DNA of 64,000 nt from assembly GCA_024763075.1 (NCBI GenBank), contig JANTGF010000001.1, positions 1 through 64,000 on the forward strand, given 5' to 3'. This stretch comes from Bacteroidales bacterium (GTDB lineage: Bacteria; Bacteroidota; Bacteroidia; Bacteroidales; VadinHA17). Shown one piece after another: positions 26,656 through 36,480 of the stretch (its first letter is position 1; each line of letters begins with the position of its first letter). The position numbers were made by a program, and so were the translations under genes. Below the pieces are notes generated by a model. That model worked only from the letters and a program-made list of their open reading frames with translations, was not told the DNA's origin and made no database searches.

Positions 26656-28125
26656 TTATTTAAATCTGATGCTATACAGATCTGCATCTTTCATAACAAA
26701 ATGAAGTCGTATAGGCCTGTTATTCAATGATGTCAGATCCGGATTTCCTTTCCATGTCACTAATTTTTCTATTTCGTTCCCAATTAGTTCATTGTTGTTT
26801 TCCAGTTCAAATCCTTTTATTTTTTCTCCGTTTATATCCAACAATTCAACCTTTACAGAACCGGCTGCAGAAGTTGAAAAGTTTAATACCAGTGAATCGC
26901 CAGTAAACTTAAATGGTTTTGTGATCAATTCTCCTCCTTTGTAAGGAGCATGTACCGAAGTAAAACCATCTATACGCAGAGAATAGCGATGCAAATGGGC
27001 TGTCGGTTGGGCATAATCCTGATTCACGTAAACTGACATTTCAACCGGACTTGTTTGCACAACATTCAAAGCCGGGTAATTGGAGCGTGATACCCAGTTC
27101 TGTAAACCAATTCCCGGACGAATAAAACCCTCCATAAATGTACGGTCGTATTTATTTCCACCCCTTGTTGTCATAAAGATTGCATCGGAACAATCCTTGA
27201 AATATTTTGGGTTTACATTGAGCTCGTGAGCCTGTTCTTCTGTTAAAACCTGCCTGTGCGGCATAAATCTCGCCGCTATTGAAACATAGATATGCGGAGC
27301 ACGAAAATAGGGTGATGTCTGGTTTGTGTAAAGATGTTCTCTGGGAGTATCGCCAAAATCCATTTCTACAGGTTTAGTCCAGTGAATGAAATCTTCAGAG
27401 CTTGTTTTGCTTACTGTTCTGTATCTTGTTTCTCCGGTTGTCCAACTTCTGAAATAACAGATATACCGGTTTTCAGTTGTGGACCAGAATGCCAGATTTT
27501 GTGAATCGAACGGGCCCCTCATCGGACCTTTTGTGATAAGCGGCTCTTCCTTCACTTTTTGCCAGTGTATGCCATCCGGGGATTTAAAACCCACCAGTCC
27601 GGTCCTTTCCGTACCGGCAATCGCTTTATAAGCTTCATCTGAAGAAATTCCGGGCTTGTTATCAATAAAAGGGGAGAAGTTATGACTAAAAGGTGCATTA
27701 TCTGCTAAGATCACATTATTCTCAAGGCTGCCATATATTTCAAAAATCTTAAGATCAGGCTTTATCCAGTGAACTCCGTCTTTAGATTCTGCATAACAGG
27801 TTGTCTCAGCCGTACTTCCATCTTTTCCTGCTTTTGGCAGACCTCGGTAATAAAGGCGAAATCTATCCTGATCTTTAAGAATAGTTACATAACCACAGAA
27901 GGGGCCTTCCCAGGGTTTATCAAAATAGAGTACAGGGCCCTGATCCTGGGGTGTATGAAGAATTAACCGGGTATTTCTCAGTTCATCAATCAGAAAACTG
28001 TCAACGAATAATTCCAGGCGGGAGCCAATGTTTGGTATTTCATTTTTGGCTGAAACTACAGGGCCTGTCTGACTGTACAAATGTAAACTACAGAAAAACA
28101 GAATAAGGGTCAGGATTGATCTCAT
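26656..28125 (-). CDS. exported glycosidase-like protein (GH32/43-like 5-bladed propeller fold suspected)
   Basis: RLELFVDSFLIDELRNTRLILHTPQDQGPVLYFDKPWEG; DRFRLYYRG; YAESKDGVHWIKPDL; FKSPDGIHWQKV; signal peptide. Confidence 0.55.
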   Translation of the reverse strand: MRSILTLILFFCSLHLYSQTGPVVSAKNEIPNIGSRLELFVDSFLIDELRNTRLILHTPQDQGPVLYFDKPWEGPFCGYVTILKDQDRFRLYYRGLPKAGKDGSTAETTCYAESKDGVHWIKPDLKIFEIYGSLENNVILADNAPFSHNFSPFIDNKPGISSDEAYKAIAGTERTGLVGFKSPDGIHWQKVKEEPLITKGPMRGPFDSQNLAFWSTTENRYICYFRSWTTGETRYRTVSKTSSEDFIHWTKPVEMDFGDTPREHLYTNQTSPYFRAPHIYVSIAARFMPHRQVLTEEQAHELNVNPKYFKDCSDAIFMTTRGGNKYDRTFMEGFIRPGIGLQNWVSRSNYPALNVVQTSPVEMSVYVNQDYAQPTAHLHRYSLRIDGFTSVHAPYKGGELITKPFKFTGDSLVLNFSTSAAGSVKVELLDINGEKIKGFELENNNELIGNEIEKLVTWKGNPDLTSLNNRPIRLHFVMKDADLYSIRFK

Positions 28126-28145
28126 GGATTTATTTTTTAGTTTGT

Positions 28146-29327
28146 TTATTTCAGTTTATCTTTTTTTACCGGTTCAATATTGTCAACAATCCATCTTCGC
28201 ATTTTTTTGCCTTCTTCTGTTTGTTGCGGAAAAGAAATGAAATCCAAAGGGATATTCAGTTCTTCCTCAATACGAACAGCGATGATGGGCCAGATAACTC
28301 CAATATCACCTACAACAGGAATGCTTTTTTCCAAACGGGCAAAACCCGACATTTCCATCCGGAATGGGATATCCATGACCTTTGTTTTTGGCAGGCCTTT
28401 GTCAATAGCCTCCTGAACTGTACCAGAGTTCTTTTCAAAATCCCAGGCTTTCTTTAGGTTGGGATCGGCATCAATCCGGATCAATGACTTTTCTTCCAGG
28501 CTATAAGTGGGAGTTCCTTCCCATTTTGACCAGATACCATGACCTGTGTGGGTCTCAAAGGGTCCGTCGTGAATTTCCTGGGTAAGTGCAACGGCAGATT
28601 CTATAATTACTTCGGCCTCACCCAACATGTGTGCAATTCTTACGGATCGCTCAGCTATGGAAATAGAATCAGCAATGGCGATTCCGGTCATTCCACCTCC
28701 TACCAGCTGAGGTACCGTAACCAGAACGGGAATATTTTTTGCATAACCGGCACCCAACATTGTTTTTGGATCGGCTCCTGCACCGGCGACCATCTCAAAA
28801 GGAATGTCTTGGTTTTTAGCCAGTTGTTGTATTTCTTTTGCAAGGATCTCCGTTCTTAAACCCATAGGATAGGCCATGTTTCCAGCGGCTTTGGTTATGA
28901 TATTTCCATCCTCGTTCATGACTTTATCCATCAGAGAATCGTCAAGCGTCATTTCTTTTCTGATTTCTTCTTTTAAAGCGGGGTTCATTACAGTTACTTC
29001 AAAAATGTCACCATTTGGAAGAATGTCTTTCGAAAATCCCAGTTTCTTACCATCCACCCTCTTTACCTCATCCAATACTCCGGCCATTTCATGGGCAATT
29101 ACGGCAGAGCTGGTAGTCACCCCGTCAATGATTCCTTTATGGATCAGTTCGGCGATCAGGGTGGTTACCCCCTCATGCAGATTGGGTCCACTGCCTGTCA
29201 CTACTACTATTTTCTTTTTATTCTTCTTTGCATTTATAATCCTTTTGATCGCCTCATCCAGGTGTTTTTTTGTTGAATCAGGTAGGTTTTGATAAAGTTG
29301 TTGAATTATACTTCTGTCTTGATCCAT
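28146..29327 (-). CDS. uncharacterised cytoplasmic protein, possibly deoxyhypusine synthase-like Rossmann fold
   Basis: ATG at 29327 (MDQDRSIIQQLYQN) avoids overlap with the upstream gene; IVVVTGSGPNLHEGVTTLIAELIHKGIIDGVTTSSAVIAHEMAGVLDEV; VTVPQLVGGGMTGIAIADSISIAER. Confidence 0.4.
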   Translation of the reverse strand: MDQDRSIIQQLYQNLPDSTKKHLDEAIKRIINAKKNKKKIVVVTGSGPNLHEGVTTLIAELIHKGIIDGVTTSSAVIAHEMAGVLDEVKRVDGKKLGFSKDILPNGDIFEVTVMNPALKEEIRKEMTLDDSLMDKVMNEDGNIITKAAGNMAYPMGLRTEILAKEIQQLAKNQDIPFEMVAGAGADPKTMLGAGYAKNIPVLVTVPQLVGGGMTGIAIADSISIAERSVRIAHMLGEAEVIIESAVALTQEIHDGPFETHTGHGIWSKWEGTPTYSLEEKSLIRIDADPNLKKAWDFEKNSGTVQEAIDKGLPKTKVMDIPFRMEMSGFARLEKSIPVVGDIGVIWPIIAVRIEEELNIPLDFISFPQQTEEGKKMRRWIVDNIEPVKKDKLK

Positions 29328-29340
29328 TTTTAAATATTTT

Positions 29341-31551
29341 TTATTCAATATAAGCATAATATCTTCCCATCCAATATGCCAGCAGCCAGTAAACCCCATC
29401 GCTTTCCGTATAACCGCCATCTCCCTGGACTGCTTTCCATGGATTGTTATCCCAGCGCATAATTCCCCTTTCATCGGGTGGAACCAGTCTGCTGGTCTGG
29501 ATGTCTTCTAAAATTGGGAACCGGGTTAAATACAAATCTTCCCGTTTGCTATTATCCACACGCCAGCGAATCAGGTCAAGTGGGTTTTCCTGTAATAATT
29601 TGACTGATTTATCATTATTTAGATTTTTTCCCGAGAAAGCATTGTAGGTAAAATAGAAAAAAGGGCTGTCATCCTCTTTTAATTCCTCATACCAGTTATC
29701 CAGACTTTTATGATATAACTTCAGTAGTTCCGGATCATCTTCATAAAGTAATAAAACAGGGTAGGCAAGTGCCAGTAACTCATCGTCAATGTGTGTTCTC
29801 CATGCGGGAAGTGTAACCAATGCATTTACAATGTTATTTTTGTAGTTATATTCATTTAACAATTTATAGTACTCCTTTTGATAGCCTTCATTTCCACTCA
29901 GGTGATAAGCAAGTTTGAGATAAGAAAGGATTTCCACCGAATTGATATTTCTTTCACTTATCCAGTCCGGATTGTTATTTAAATATTCAGGAGCCCAAAC
30001 ACCCCAGGCAGTGTGTTTCCCATCAATATCAACAAATAAATATTTGTGATCAATAATGTAATCTACAATTTTTAATACATGTTCCTTTATTCTTTTTTTT
30101 TCCTTTTTATCGGCAACAAGATCAAAGTACATCAGATAGCCATACATATGGCCTGTGATCTCATCACTGCTGGTTCCTCTTTTCCATTGCCATTTTCCGT
30201 CTTTTGAGATAATCCACATATTTTCAACTCTTGTAGCACGTGGTTCATGGATCCTTTTGTCTGCCCATTCCCTTTCACTTAGAATTTTATTCGGATTGGC
30301 CATTCTGTTCCAGCTAACCGGGATAACCGTTCTGGCAACAAAACCATCTGTTTCGGTAACCGTTTGCAAAAATTTTAGTGCATTGAATGCTTTCTTTGCA
30401 TTTTCTTTTGCTTTTGGGTTTTTCGTTACAGCAAATCGATAGGATTCCATTGCCAGGTACATACTTGTATATTGGCCGTCATTGTCGTCATCCATGGGTT
30501 CCCAGCTTGTTGTATCTCCCGGGGTTTTGAATCTGCATTTTTCAACCAGCCAGGGTTCACGAATATGTCGCCGGGACATAATATCATAATAATAGTTTGC
30601 TTTTTGTTCCAGGGTCATCTCCTTTTTCTTAATGGCGCTCACCCCGCTTGCAGTAGCAATCCATGCATTCCCCTTTTGATCAAAGCTTATATCCCGAACT
30701 TTATCATTAAGTAACCAACGACGGCTATGTCTTAAAGACCAGGTTTTTCCATCATACCTGGTAACTCCCAGGTCTGTTCCAATCCACATGGATCCATCCG
30801 GGGCTTTTTTGACGCAACGTATCCAGATATTTGGCAAACCATCCTGTGGGGTATAGCTTTTTATGCGTTTGTCATTTTTATAAACGGATACCCCTCCAAG
30901 TCCTCCAATCCACAGCTCTCCGTTCTCATCAAAATCCAGTCCGTAAATATCATCACTCAGTAATTCTTTTTCATTCTGGAATAAAGTGACCTTATCCGGA
31001 GTCTGATGATACAAACCTTTTCCCGTTGCCAGATAATAACTATCCTTACCATCACTGATCAGGCTTCGAAGCGAACGGGAGTAAGGCATATCTTCTTTTT
31101 TAAAAGAGAAACCTTCTGACTTCAGGATTCCATCCGGTCCGATTGTAATAATTCTACCATTTATTTCATTTATTACAGCAAGCGGACCGTTTATAGGTTC
31201 AATTTTTTCAAGTTGTACTCCTCTTTCTTTATATATACCGTTCCAGGCAGCTACCCAGACGATTCCTTCCGAATCAAGGAATAAATCATTTATGGGTCCC
31301 TGATTTATGGAATCAAGCCTCCCGGTCCATTTATTTTTTGAGGATTCCAAGGTAAAAACCCCTGCTTTTGTTCCGGCCCAGACTTTTCCTGATCCGTCCA
31401 CCAAAATACAGCGAACATCATTTCTTTCAAACGAAGATCCCAGTCTGTATGCCTGATGGTATTCCTGTATAAAAAGGGTATCTTTAATTCCGGCATAAGC
31501 CTGAGTCATCACTGAAACCGAGAGAAGAAGCAAGAACCTAAAAGACTTCAT
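29341..31551 (-). CDS. Reg_prop-like beta-propeller fused to a putative alpha/alpha-toroid domain, paralog 2
   Basis: GELWIGGLGGVSVYKNDKRIKSYTPQDGLPN; SRRWLLNDKVRDIS; GTSSDEITGHMYGYLMYFDLVAD; NPLDLIRWRVDNSKREDLYL. Confidence 0.65.
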   Translation of the reverse strand: MKSFRFLLLLSVSVMTQAYAGIKDTLFIQEYHQAYRLGSSFERNDVRCILVDGSGKVWAGTKAGVFTLESSKNKWTGRLDSINQGPINDLFLDSEGIVWVAAWNGIYKERGVQLEKIEPINGPLAVINEINGRIITIGPDGILKSEGFSFKKEDMPYSRSLRSLISDGKDSYYLATGKGLYHQTPDKVTLFQNEKELLSDDIYGLDFDENGELWIGGLGGVSVYKNDKRIKSYTPQDGLPNIWIRCVKKAPDGSMWIGTDLGVTRYDGKTWSLRHSRRWLLNDKVRDISFDQKGNAWIATASGVSAIKKKEMTLEQKANYYYDIMSRRHIREPWLVEKCRFKTPGDTTSWEPMDDDNDGQYTSMYLAMESYRFAVTKNPKAKENAKKAFNALKFLQTVTETDGFVARTVIPVSWNRMANPNKILSEREWADKRIHEPRATRVENMWIISKDGKWQWKRGTSSDEITGHMYGYLMYFDLVADKKEKKRIKEHVLKIVDYIIDHKYLFVDIDGKHTAWGVWAPEYLNNNPDWISERNINSVEILSYLKLAYHLSGNEGYQKEYYKLLNEYNYKNNIVNALVTLPAWRTHIDDELLALAYPVLLLYEDDPELLKLYHKSLDNWYEELKEDDSPFFYFTYNAFSGKNLNNDKSVKLLQENPLDLIRWRVDNSKREDLYLTRFPILEDIQTSRLVPPDERGIMRWDNNPWKAVQGDGGYTESDGVYWLLAYWMGRYYAYIE

Positions 31552-31630
31552 AAAAACCTGTTTGACAATTTAAACATAGAGTTCAGAAGGTATTTTTAAA
31601 TATGATTGGTTTTAAATTTAGTAAAAAAGA

Positions 31631-32824
31631 TTAAAACCGGTCCTCTTTTAACCGCCATTTGGTACTCATCAGACTGGTCTTTTCGCCTTTTTTGGCAACC
31701 TGATAATAAACGGTTAATATGGATTCGTCATCCAGTTGCACAGATGCCGGATAACCCAGGTCACCGTTCATGGCCGGACTAATCATTATCTCTTTGTCAA
31801 TTTCCCATGTTTTACCTCTATCTTTACTGATGCAGGCTTTTTCTCCAAAAGGTTCTCTGCGTACACCATATGAATTCAGAATCCATCCGTTTTTCAACTG
31901 AATCAGATGCGGAGGGTAACCCCAAATGTTTGTTTTATGGCTGGTTGTCCATGTTTTGCCTCCATCAGAACTTTCTGATTGCCTAAGATATGACTGGCTG
32001 TGGTCTGAAGGATTGTAACGAAACATCACCAGGAGCTTCCCGCTTTTAAGTTCGACCACATGGGGCTCATGAGCCTTTGCGATATCGTCTTCTTCGCTTA
32101 AGGGGATGGAGGAGATCATTTGCCAGGATTTTCCATCATCTGTGGATTGTTCCACGCCTATAAATTTCTCGCCGTCTTTGAAAGCTGTTCCCACATATAA
32201 CAATCTGTCATCAGAAAGTTCAATGGGGCCGTGTGGAGCAGAAACAAGTTGTTTTACAGGATCTTCCCATGTTTTGCCATTGTCTGTTGACCGTCTAGTC
32301 CAGTTCCCCAACCAGTATTTTTTAGTATTTTCATCCAGTTTTTTGGTAATTTGTTTATAATCCGGATGGTTTTCAAAGTATCTTTCGTTATCAAAGGCCA
32401 GAGAGGTAAACCAGTTTACCAACAGGGTACCATTCCTTGTCTCAAGTATTCCGGCATCACGATCATCCAGAGGGGTATCATTTATTGTTTCAGGCTGACT
32501 CCAGGTTTTGCCATTATCGCTGCTTCGGATAATTTGAGTAACCCCATACGGACAAACGTGAGCTTCACGATCACCGGAGAAAACAACTAAAAGTTCTCCT
32601 GATTTGGTTTTTGTTATACTGGGCCAGCCAATATAACGACCGGGTTGTTTGCAGATCACCTTTGTTTCAATAATTTCTGCATATTTTGAGCTATCCCGGG
32701 AGATTACATCCTGATTTTCCTTGTTACTTTGCTTAGAGTTGCAACTCAACAAAAGCGGACCAATTATAAAAACAAGAAGAATAATTAATCCCTGCTTCTG
32801 AAGTAAGAGAGTTTTTCGTGCCAT
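31631..32824 (-). CDS. BNR-repeat sialidase-like lipoprotein
   Basis: Asp-box motifs SSDNGKTWSQP, STDNGKTWEDP, STDDGKSWQM, SSDGGKTWTTS, SKDRGKTWEI; lipobox LLLSC. Confidence 0.85.
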   Translation of the reverse strand: MARKTLLLQKQGLIILLVFIIGPLLLSCNSKQSNKENQDVISRDSSKYAEIIETKVICKQPGRYIGWPSITKTKSGELLVVFSGDREAHVCPYGVTQIIRSSDNGKTWSQPETINDTPLDDRDAGILETRNGTLLVNWFTSLAFDNERYFENHPDYKQITKKLDENTKKYWLGNWTRRSTDNGKTWEDPVKQLVSAPHGPIELSDDRLLYVGTAFKDGEKFIGVEQSTDDGKSWQMISSIPLSEEDDIAKAHEPHVVELKSGKLLVMFRYNPSDHSQSYLRQSESSDGGKTWTTSHKTNIWGYPPHLIQLKNGWILNSYGVRREPFGEKACISKDRGKTWEIDKEIMISPAMNGDLGYPASVQLDDESILTVYYQVAKKGEKTSLMSTKWRLKEDRF

Positions 32825-32836
32825 TGGTATTTGATT

Positions 32837-34210
32837 TTATTCTTTGATTTTATTCCAGCCAATATCCATAATAAAGATCTGTCGAAAATCGAGTCCTCCT
32901 GCATCCTTCGCTATTTCTCCGTTTGTTTTTTTCGTAGGAATTCTCATTATATATGCCAGCCTGTTACCATCTTTAGAAACGACCAGTTGTTCCCGGATCT
33001 GGTTATCGTCAGAAAGCTGAATGGTTTTACCAAACGGAAGGTCTTCTCCTACATAAGATGTGTAAACATTTCCTCCGCTCAGGTAAAATATCCAGTTGTC
33101 AGAATTATGCCAGCGAACTGCTTCTGCATTTTCTTCAAGACGGGTTACCTGTGTAGCCTCTTTCCCGGAAGCTTTTGCATTTATAATCCAGACCTGGTCA
33201 GTACCCCTTGTATCCTTTGCCAGGAAAGCAATTCTATTCCCATCGAAAGATCCTCTGGCGATTCCGTTTACCTCCATCCCGCTTGTTAATCTTCTGATTG
33301 AAATTCCTTTTGGAGGGAGAGGATAAGTATCCATGGTGCCGGGTATAGCGGTTGTGATATCAATATTCTGAGGAATATCGGCAACAAACAAATCAAAATT
33401 ATAGTCCGTTCCGTTTTCTGCCCGGACTTTTCCAATGAATGCTCTCATGGTACCATCTGCATTTACCCAGGAATCTCCATAAGCCTTTTCAATTTCCCCT
33501 GGTTTTGATTCTCCTTTTTTTGCAGGTTTTAGTATTACGGAAAAATATTGGGTATAACCTTCAGGAGTATTTTCATCCGGTTGCATAAAGCCAATGGTAC
33601 GGTCGATGTTCTGAACAAGAAAATCATCGTAAGTAAATCCTATCCTGTTCCCGTTCCGGGAATATTCATGCCGGTGTGTACCTCCCCGGTGAGCGCCCGG
33701 TGTGGTTTTTTGATGAGTAATATCCCGCATATCCACTTTATTGGATATTTTTTTACCGTCACCATCTACTTCAAGGGCGGTCCGGTTTCTGATATTGTAA
33801 TACCCCCGCTTTTCAACCTCACTGACCATGGGCCCATGGATAAATATTACTTTGTTTTTTGAGGGATGGTAAGATACTGCTGCAACACCCGGAGCAGGAT
33901 TATCACCGGTGATGGATTCCGGTTCCCACAGTATGGTTTCTTTTCCGGTGGCTATTTCAACTTTTTCAATGGATTTTGAGTTTCCCAGATTCTCATTAAA
34001 TACAGTTCCACGGGTATCGTAACAAAGAAATTTGTCATCGGGAGAAAAATTATCATTGTTATCCAGTGCATGTGTTTTGGGAGAGAAAGTAACCTGCTTT
34101 TCGTTCATTGGAATGATTGTTTTGTTGTTTTTTGTTTCCGGATGCTTGCATTTTGTGAACACGCCAACGAAAACAATAAAGGTCAGGAGTATGCTAAAAG
34201 CTCTTTTCAT
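32837..34210 (-). CDS. DUF3748 / TolB-like propeller protein
   Basis: KQVTFSPKTHALDNNDNFSPDDKFLCYDTRGTVFNENLGNSKSIEKVEIATGKET; GGTHRHEYSRNGNRIGFTYDDFLVQ. Confidence 0.75.
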   Translation of the reverse strand: MKRAFSILLTFIVFVGVFTKCKHPETKNNKTIIPMNEKQVTFSPKTHALDNNDNFSPDDKFLCYDTRGTVFNENLGNSKSIEKVEIATGKETILWEPESITGDNPAPGVAAVSYHPSKNKVIFIHGPMVSEVEKRGYYNIRNRTALEVDGDGKKISNKVDMRDITHQKTTPGAHRGGTHRHEYSRNGNRIGFTYDDFLVQNIDRTIGFMQPDENTPEGYTQYFSVILKPAKKGESKPGEIEKAYGDSWVNADGTMRAFIGKVRAENGTDYNFDLFVADIPQNIDITTAIPGTMDTYPLPPKGISIRRLTSGMEVNGIARGSFDGNRIAFLAKDTRGTDQVWIINAKASGKEATQVTRLEENAEAVRWHNSDNWIFYLSGGNVYTSYVGEDLPFGKTIQLSDDNQIREQLVVSKDGNRLAYIMRIPTKKTNGEIAKDAGGLDFRQIFIMDIGWNKIKE

Positions 34211-34272
34211 AATCTATTAAGGTTCGATTTACAAGCAAATTTCAGAAATTTTCTCATTGCAATTTACATTCA

Positions 34273-36465
34273 TTATTTCCCCGGTCCGATGGCGTTAATA
34301 TACCGGCCCAACCAATAAGGCAGAAGATAAATATACGGCGGGTATTCCCTGTTTCCATTGCCGCCACCGTTATTTCTGTATGCACCATTATGTAAATACA
34401 TGGGTTGCTCATCCCTTGGGAGCACTTCTGTGTATTCCTGATTTCTGAAATTTGGTTTAATTCTCGTTAAATCATGCCTTTGACTATTGTCAACCTTCCA
34501 GGAAATGAGATCCATCGGAAACTCTTTGAGCCACCAGATGGAGTTATCCAGATCAAAATTTTTGCCGTCTATCATGGCATAAATAAAATTCCAGAGCGGG
34601 TTTTTCTCAGTACGCTCAACTTCCCAGTGGCTCTTTGCTGCCTCGAAATATTTCTTTTTTAAATCATCTGTAAAAGCATATTTCACCAAAGCCGGGACTG
34701 TAAGGAAGTACATTTCATCGTCGGAATGATTCCATCGGTCGCTAAGAGGTTGCCCCTCAACTTTACCAATAACTGTTGCAGGCCTAATAGTATTCTCCAG
34801 ATAACCGTATTTATCCATTAGTTCGTAAGCTTTCTTTTTGTAGATTTCTTCACCGGTGAAATGATAGGCAGTCTGGAGGAAAGCCAGGATCAAAGTCGAA
34901 TTCAAACGACGATCACCTACGTTTATTGGAAAACTGTTTACATATTCCGGATTCCACCGGCCCCACTGCGTTGGTTTTCCATTCCAGGTAACGAGGTACC
35001 AGTCATGTTCTATAATATGATCCATTTCTATTTTTATCTGATGAACAGCTCTGTCTTTCCATTCCTGATCAGGAACAATTTCAGCAAAAAGTGCATATAC
35101 AAAAAAATGCCCGCAGGATTCATCGCTGCTGGTGGTTGATTTCCACCTCCATCTCTTGTCTTTTGTAAGACGCCATATTTTTTGATCTTCCGGCATATTC
35201 GGGTCATTGTCACTGGACTGGTAGCCATCAATTTCATAAGTTCTTGCAGGAAATCCTTTGATGCCACTTATCTCTGTTAGTCTTTCCATTGCCTCAAAGG
35301 CCTCATAGGCATTTTGAAGTGCATCTTCAGATTTTGTAGCACCATACCGGAATAATTCTCCGGCCAGGTACATGGAAGTCCAGAGTCCGTCATTATCAGT
35401 ATCATGAAGGATTGCAGTAGATAAATCTCCTGGTGTTGACAGACTGGTTTCAGATGAAAAACCAAAACGGATGTGTCTTAATCTTTGAACTTTCTGAAAA
35501 TACTCAGCTTTGTCTTCTAGTGTCATTTCAGTAAAAATAATTTTACTTAAGCCTGTTTCGCTCAATACCAGAACACTGTTATCCGGTCCGGCTGAGATAT
35601 CTGTAACTTTATCATCCACCAGCCACCTTTTGGAGGCATAATAATCATATTTCCCATCTTTTCGCAAAGCAAAAGCACCTCTGGAAGAACCAAACCAGAG
35701 TTTGCCATTAATATCACGAATACAGGAAATATTCGTGCCGGGCAGTTTTTTGTTTAATGGCGAAATAGTTTTGAAGGTTTTTCCATCTAAAAAATAAACT
35801 CCATCAATGGTGCCCACTGCAATCTGATTTTTACCTTTTTGAACAGCCAATGATGTCATATTTTTACCATCATGTTTTTTCACCAGTTTTTTATTTTTCA
35901 GGTCAAATACATAAATGGATTGGCTTGTTAAGATCAGAAAGCGAGAATTTTCTTTATCAAAATGAATTTCAGAAGGGTTAAAATCTGTTAAATTCTTATT
36001 CCAGGTTTTTTTACCATCTTCAAACAATGTCAATCCGTTTTTTTGTCCTATCAGAATGGCAAAATTGTTTCCAATACAGAAAAGAGAGCTGTTTGGCATG
36101 TTGTGTTCAACATAAATTTTTCCGGCCCATGAGTTACTGAAAACAGCTTTATCGGTAAGGTAAAAGAATTGATCCTGATAATCAGCAATGGCTTTAATTT
36201 TCAGGTCGGATAAAAAGGGGTATAATTGATTTTTCACCAGATTTCCGTCCCATGGTTGTAATAACCCTTTTGAGGACAGAACATTTACAATCCCGTTTCT
36301 GTCACTTCTTGTTTGTAATAATTCATCATTCTGCATTTGCCCGATAAGTACAAACTTTTGTGCAAGATCCTGCACGTACGGCTTATCTTCATAAGGTTGT
36401 GAGAGTCCTGCCTGAAAGATAAGTAATCCGATGATGATGATTTTTATTTTGTTTAACTGCTTCAT
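34273..36465 (-). CDS. beta-propeller fused to a putative alpha/alpha-toroid domain, paralog 3
   Basis: LWFGSSRGAFALRKDGKYDYYASKRWLVDDKVTDIS; TTSSDESCGHFFVYALFAEIVPD; FPMDLISWKVDNSQRHDLTRI; co-linear with paralogs 1 and 2. Confidence 0.65.
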   Translation of the reverse strand: MKQLNKIKIIIIGLLIFQAGLSQPYEDKPYVQDLAQKFVLIGQMQNDELLQTRSDRNGIVNVLSSKGLLQPWDGNLVKNQLYPFLSDLKIKAIADYQDQFFYLTDKAVFSNSWAGKIYVEHNMPNSSLFCIGNNFAILIGQKNGLTLFEDGKKTWNKNLTDFNPSEIHFDKENSRFLILTSQSIYVFDLKNKKLVKKHDGKNMTSLAVQKGKNQIAVGTIDGVYFLDGKTFKTISPLNKKLPGTNISCIRDINGKLWFGSSRGAFALRKDGKYDYYASKRWLVDDKVTDISAGPDNSVLVLSETGLSKIIFTEMTLEDKAEYFQKVQRLRHIRFGFSSETSLSTPGDLSTAILHDTDNDGLWTSMYLAGELFRYGATKSEDALQNAYEAFEAMERLTEISGIKGFPARTYEIDGYQSSDNDPNMPEDQKIWRLTKDKRWRWKSTTSSDESCGHFFVYALFAEIVPDQEWKDRAVHQIKIEMDHIIEHDWYLVTWNGKPTQWGRWNPEYVNSFPINVGDRRLNSTLILAFLQTAYHFTGEEIYKKKAYELMDKYGYLENTIRPATVIGKVEGQPLSDRWNHSDDEMYFLTVPALVKYAFTDDLKKKYFEAAKSHWEVERTEKNPLWNFIYAMIDGKNFDLDNSIWWLKEFPMDLISWKVDNSQRHDLTRIKPNFRNQEYTEVLPRDEQPMYLHNGAYRNNGGGNGNREYPPYIYLLPYWLGRYINAIGPGK

Positions 36466-36480
36466 TTCTTTATAAATTTA

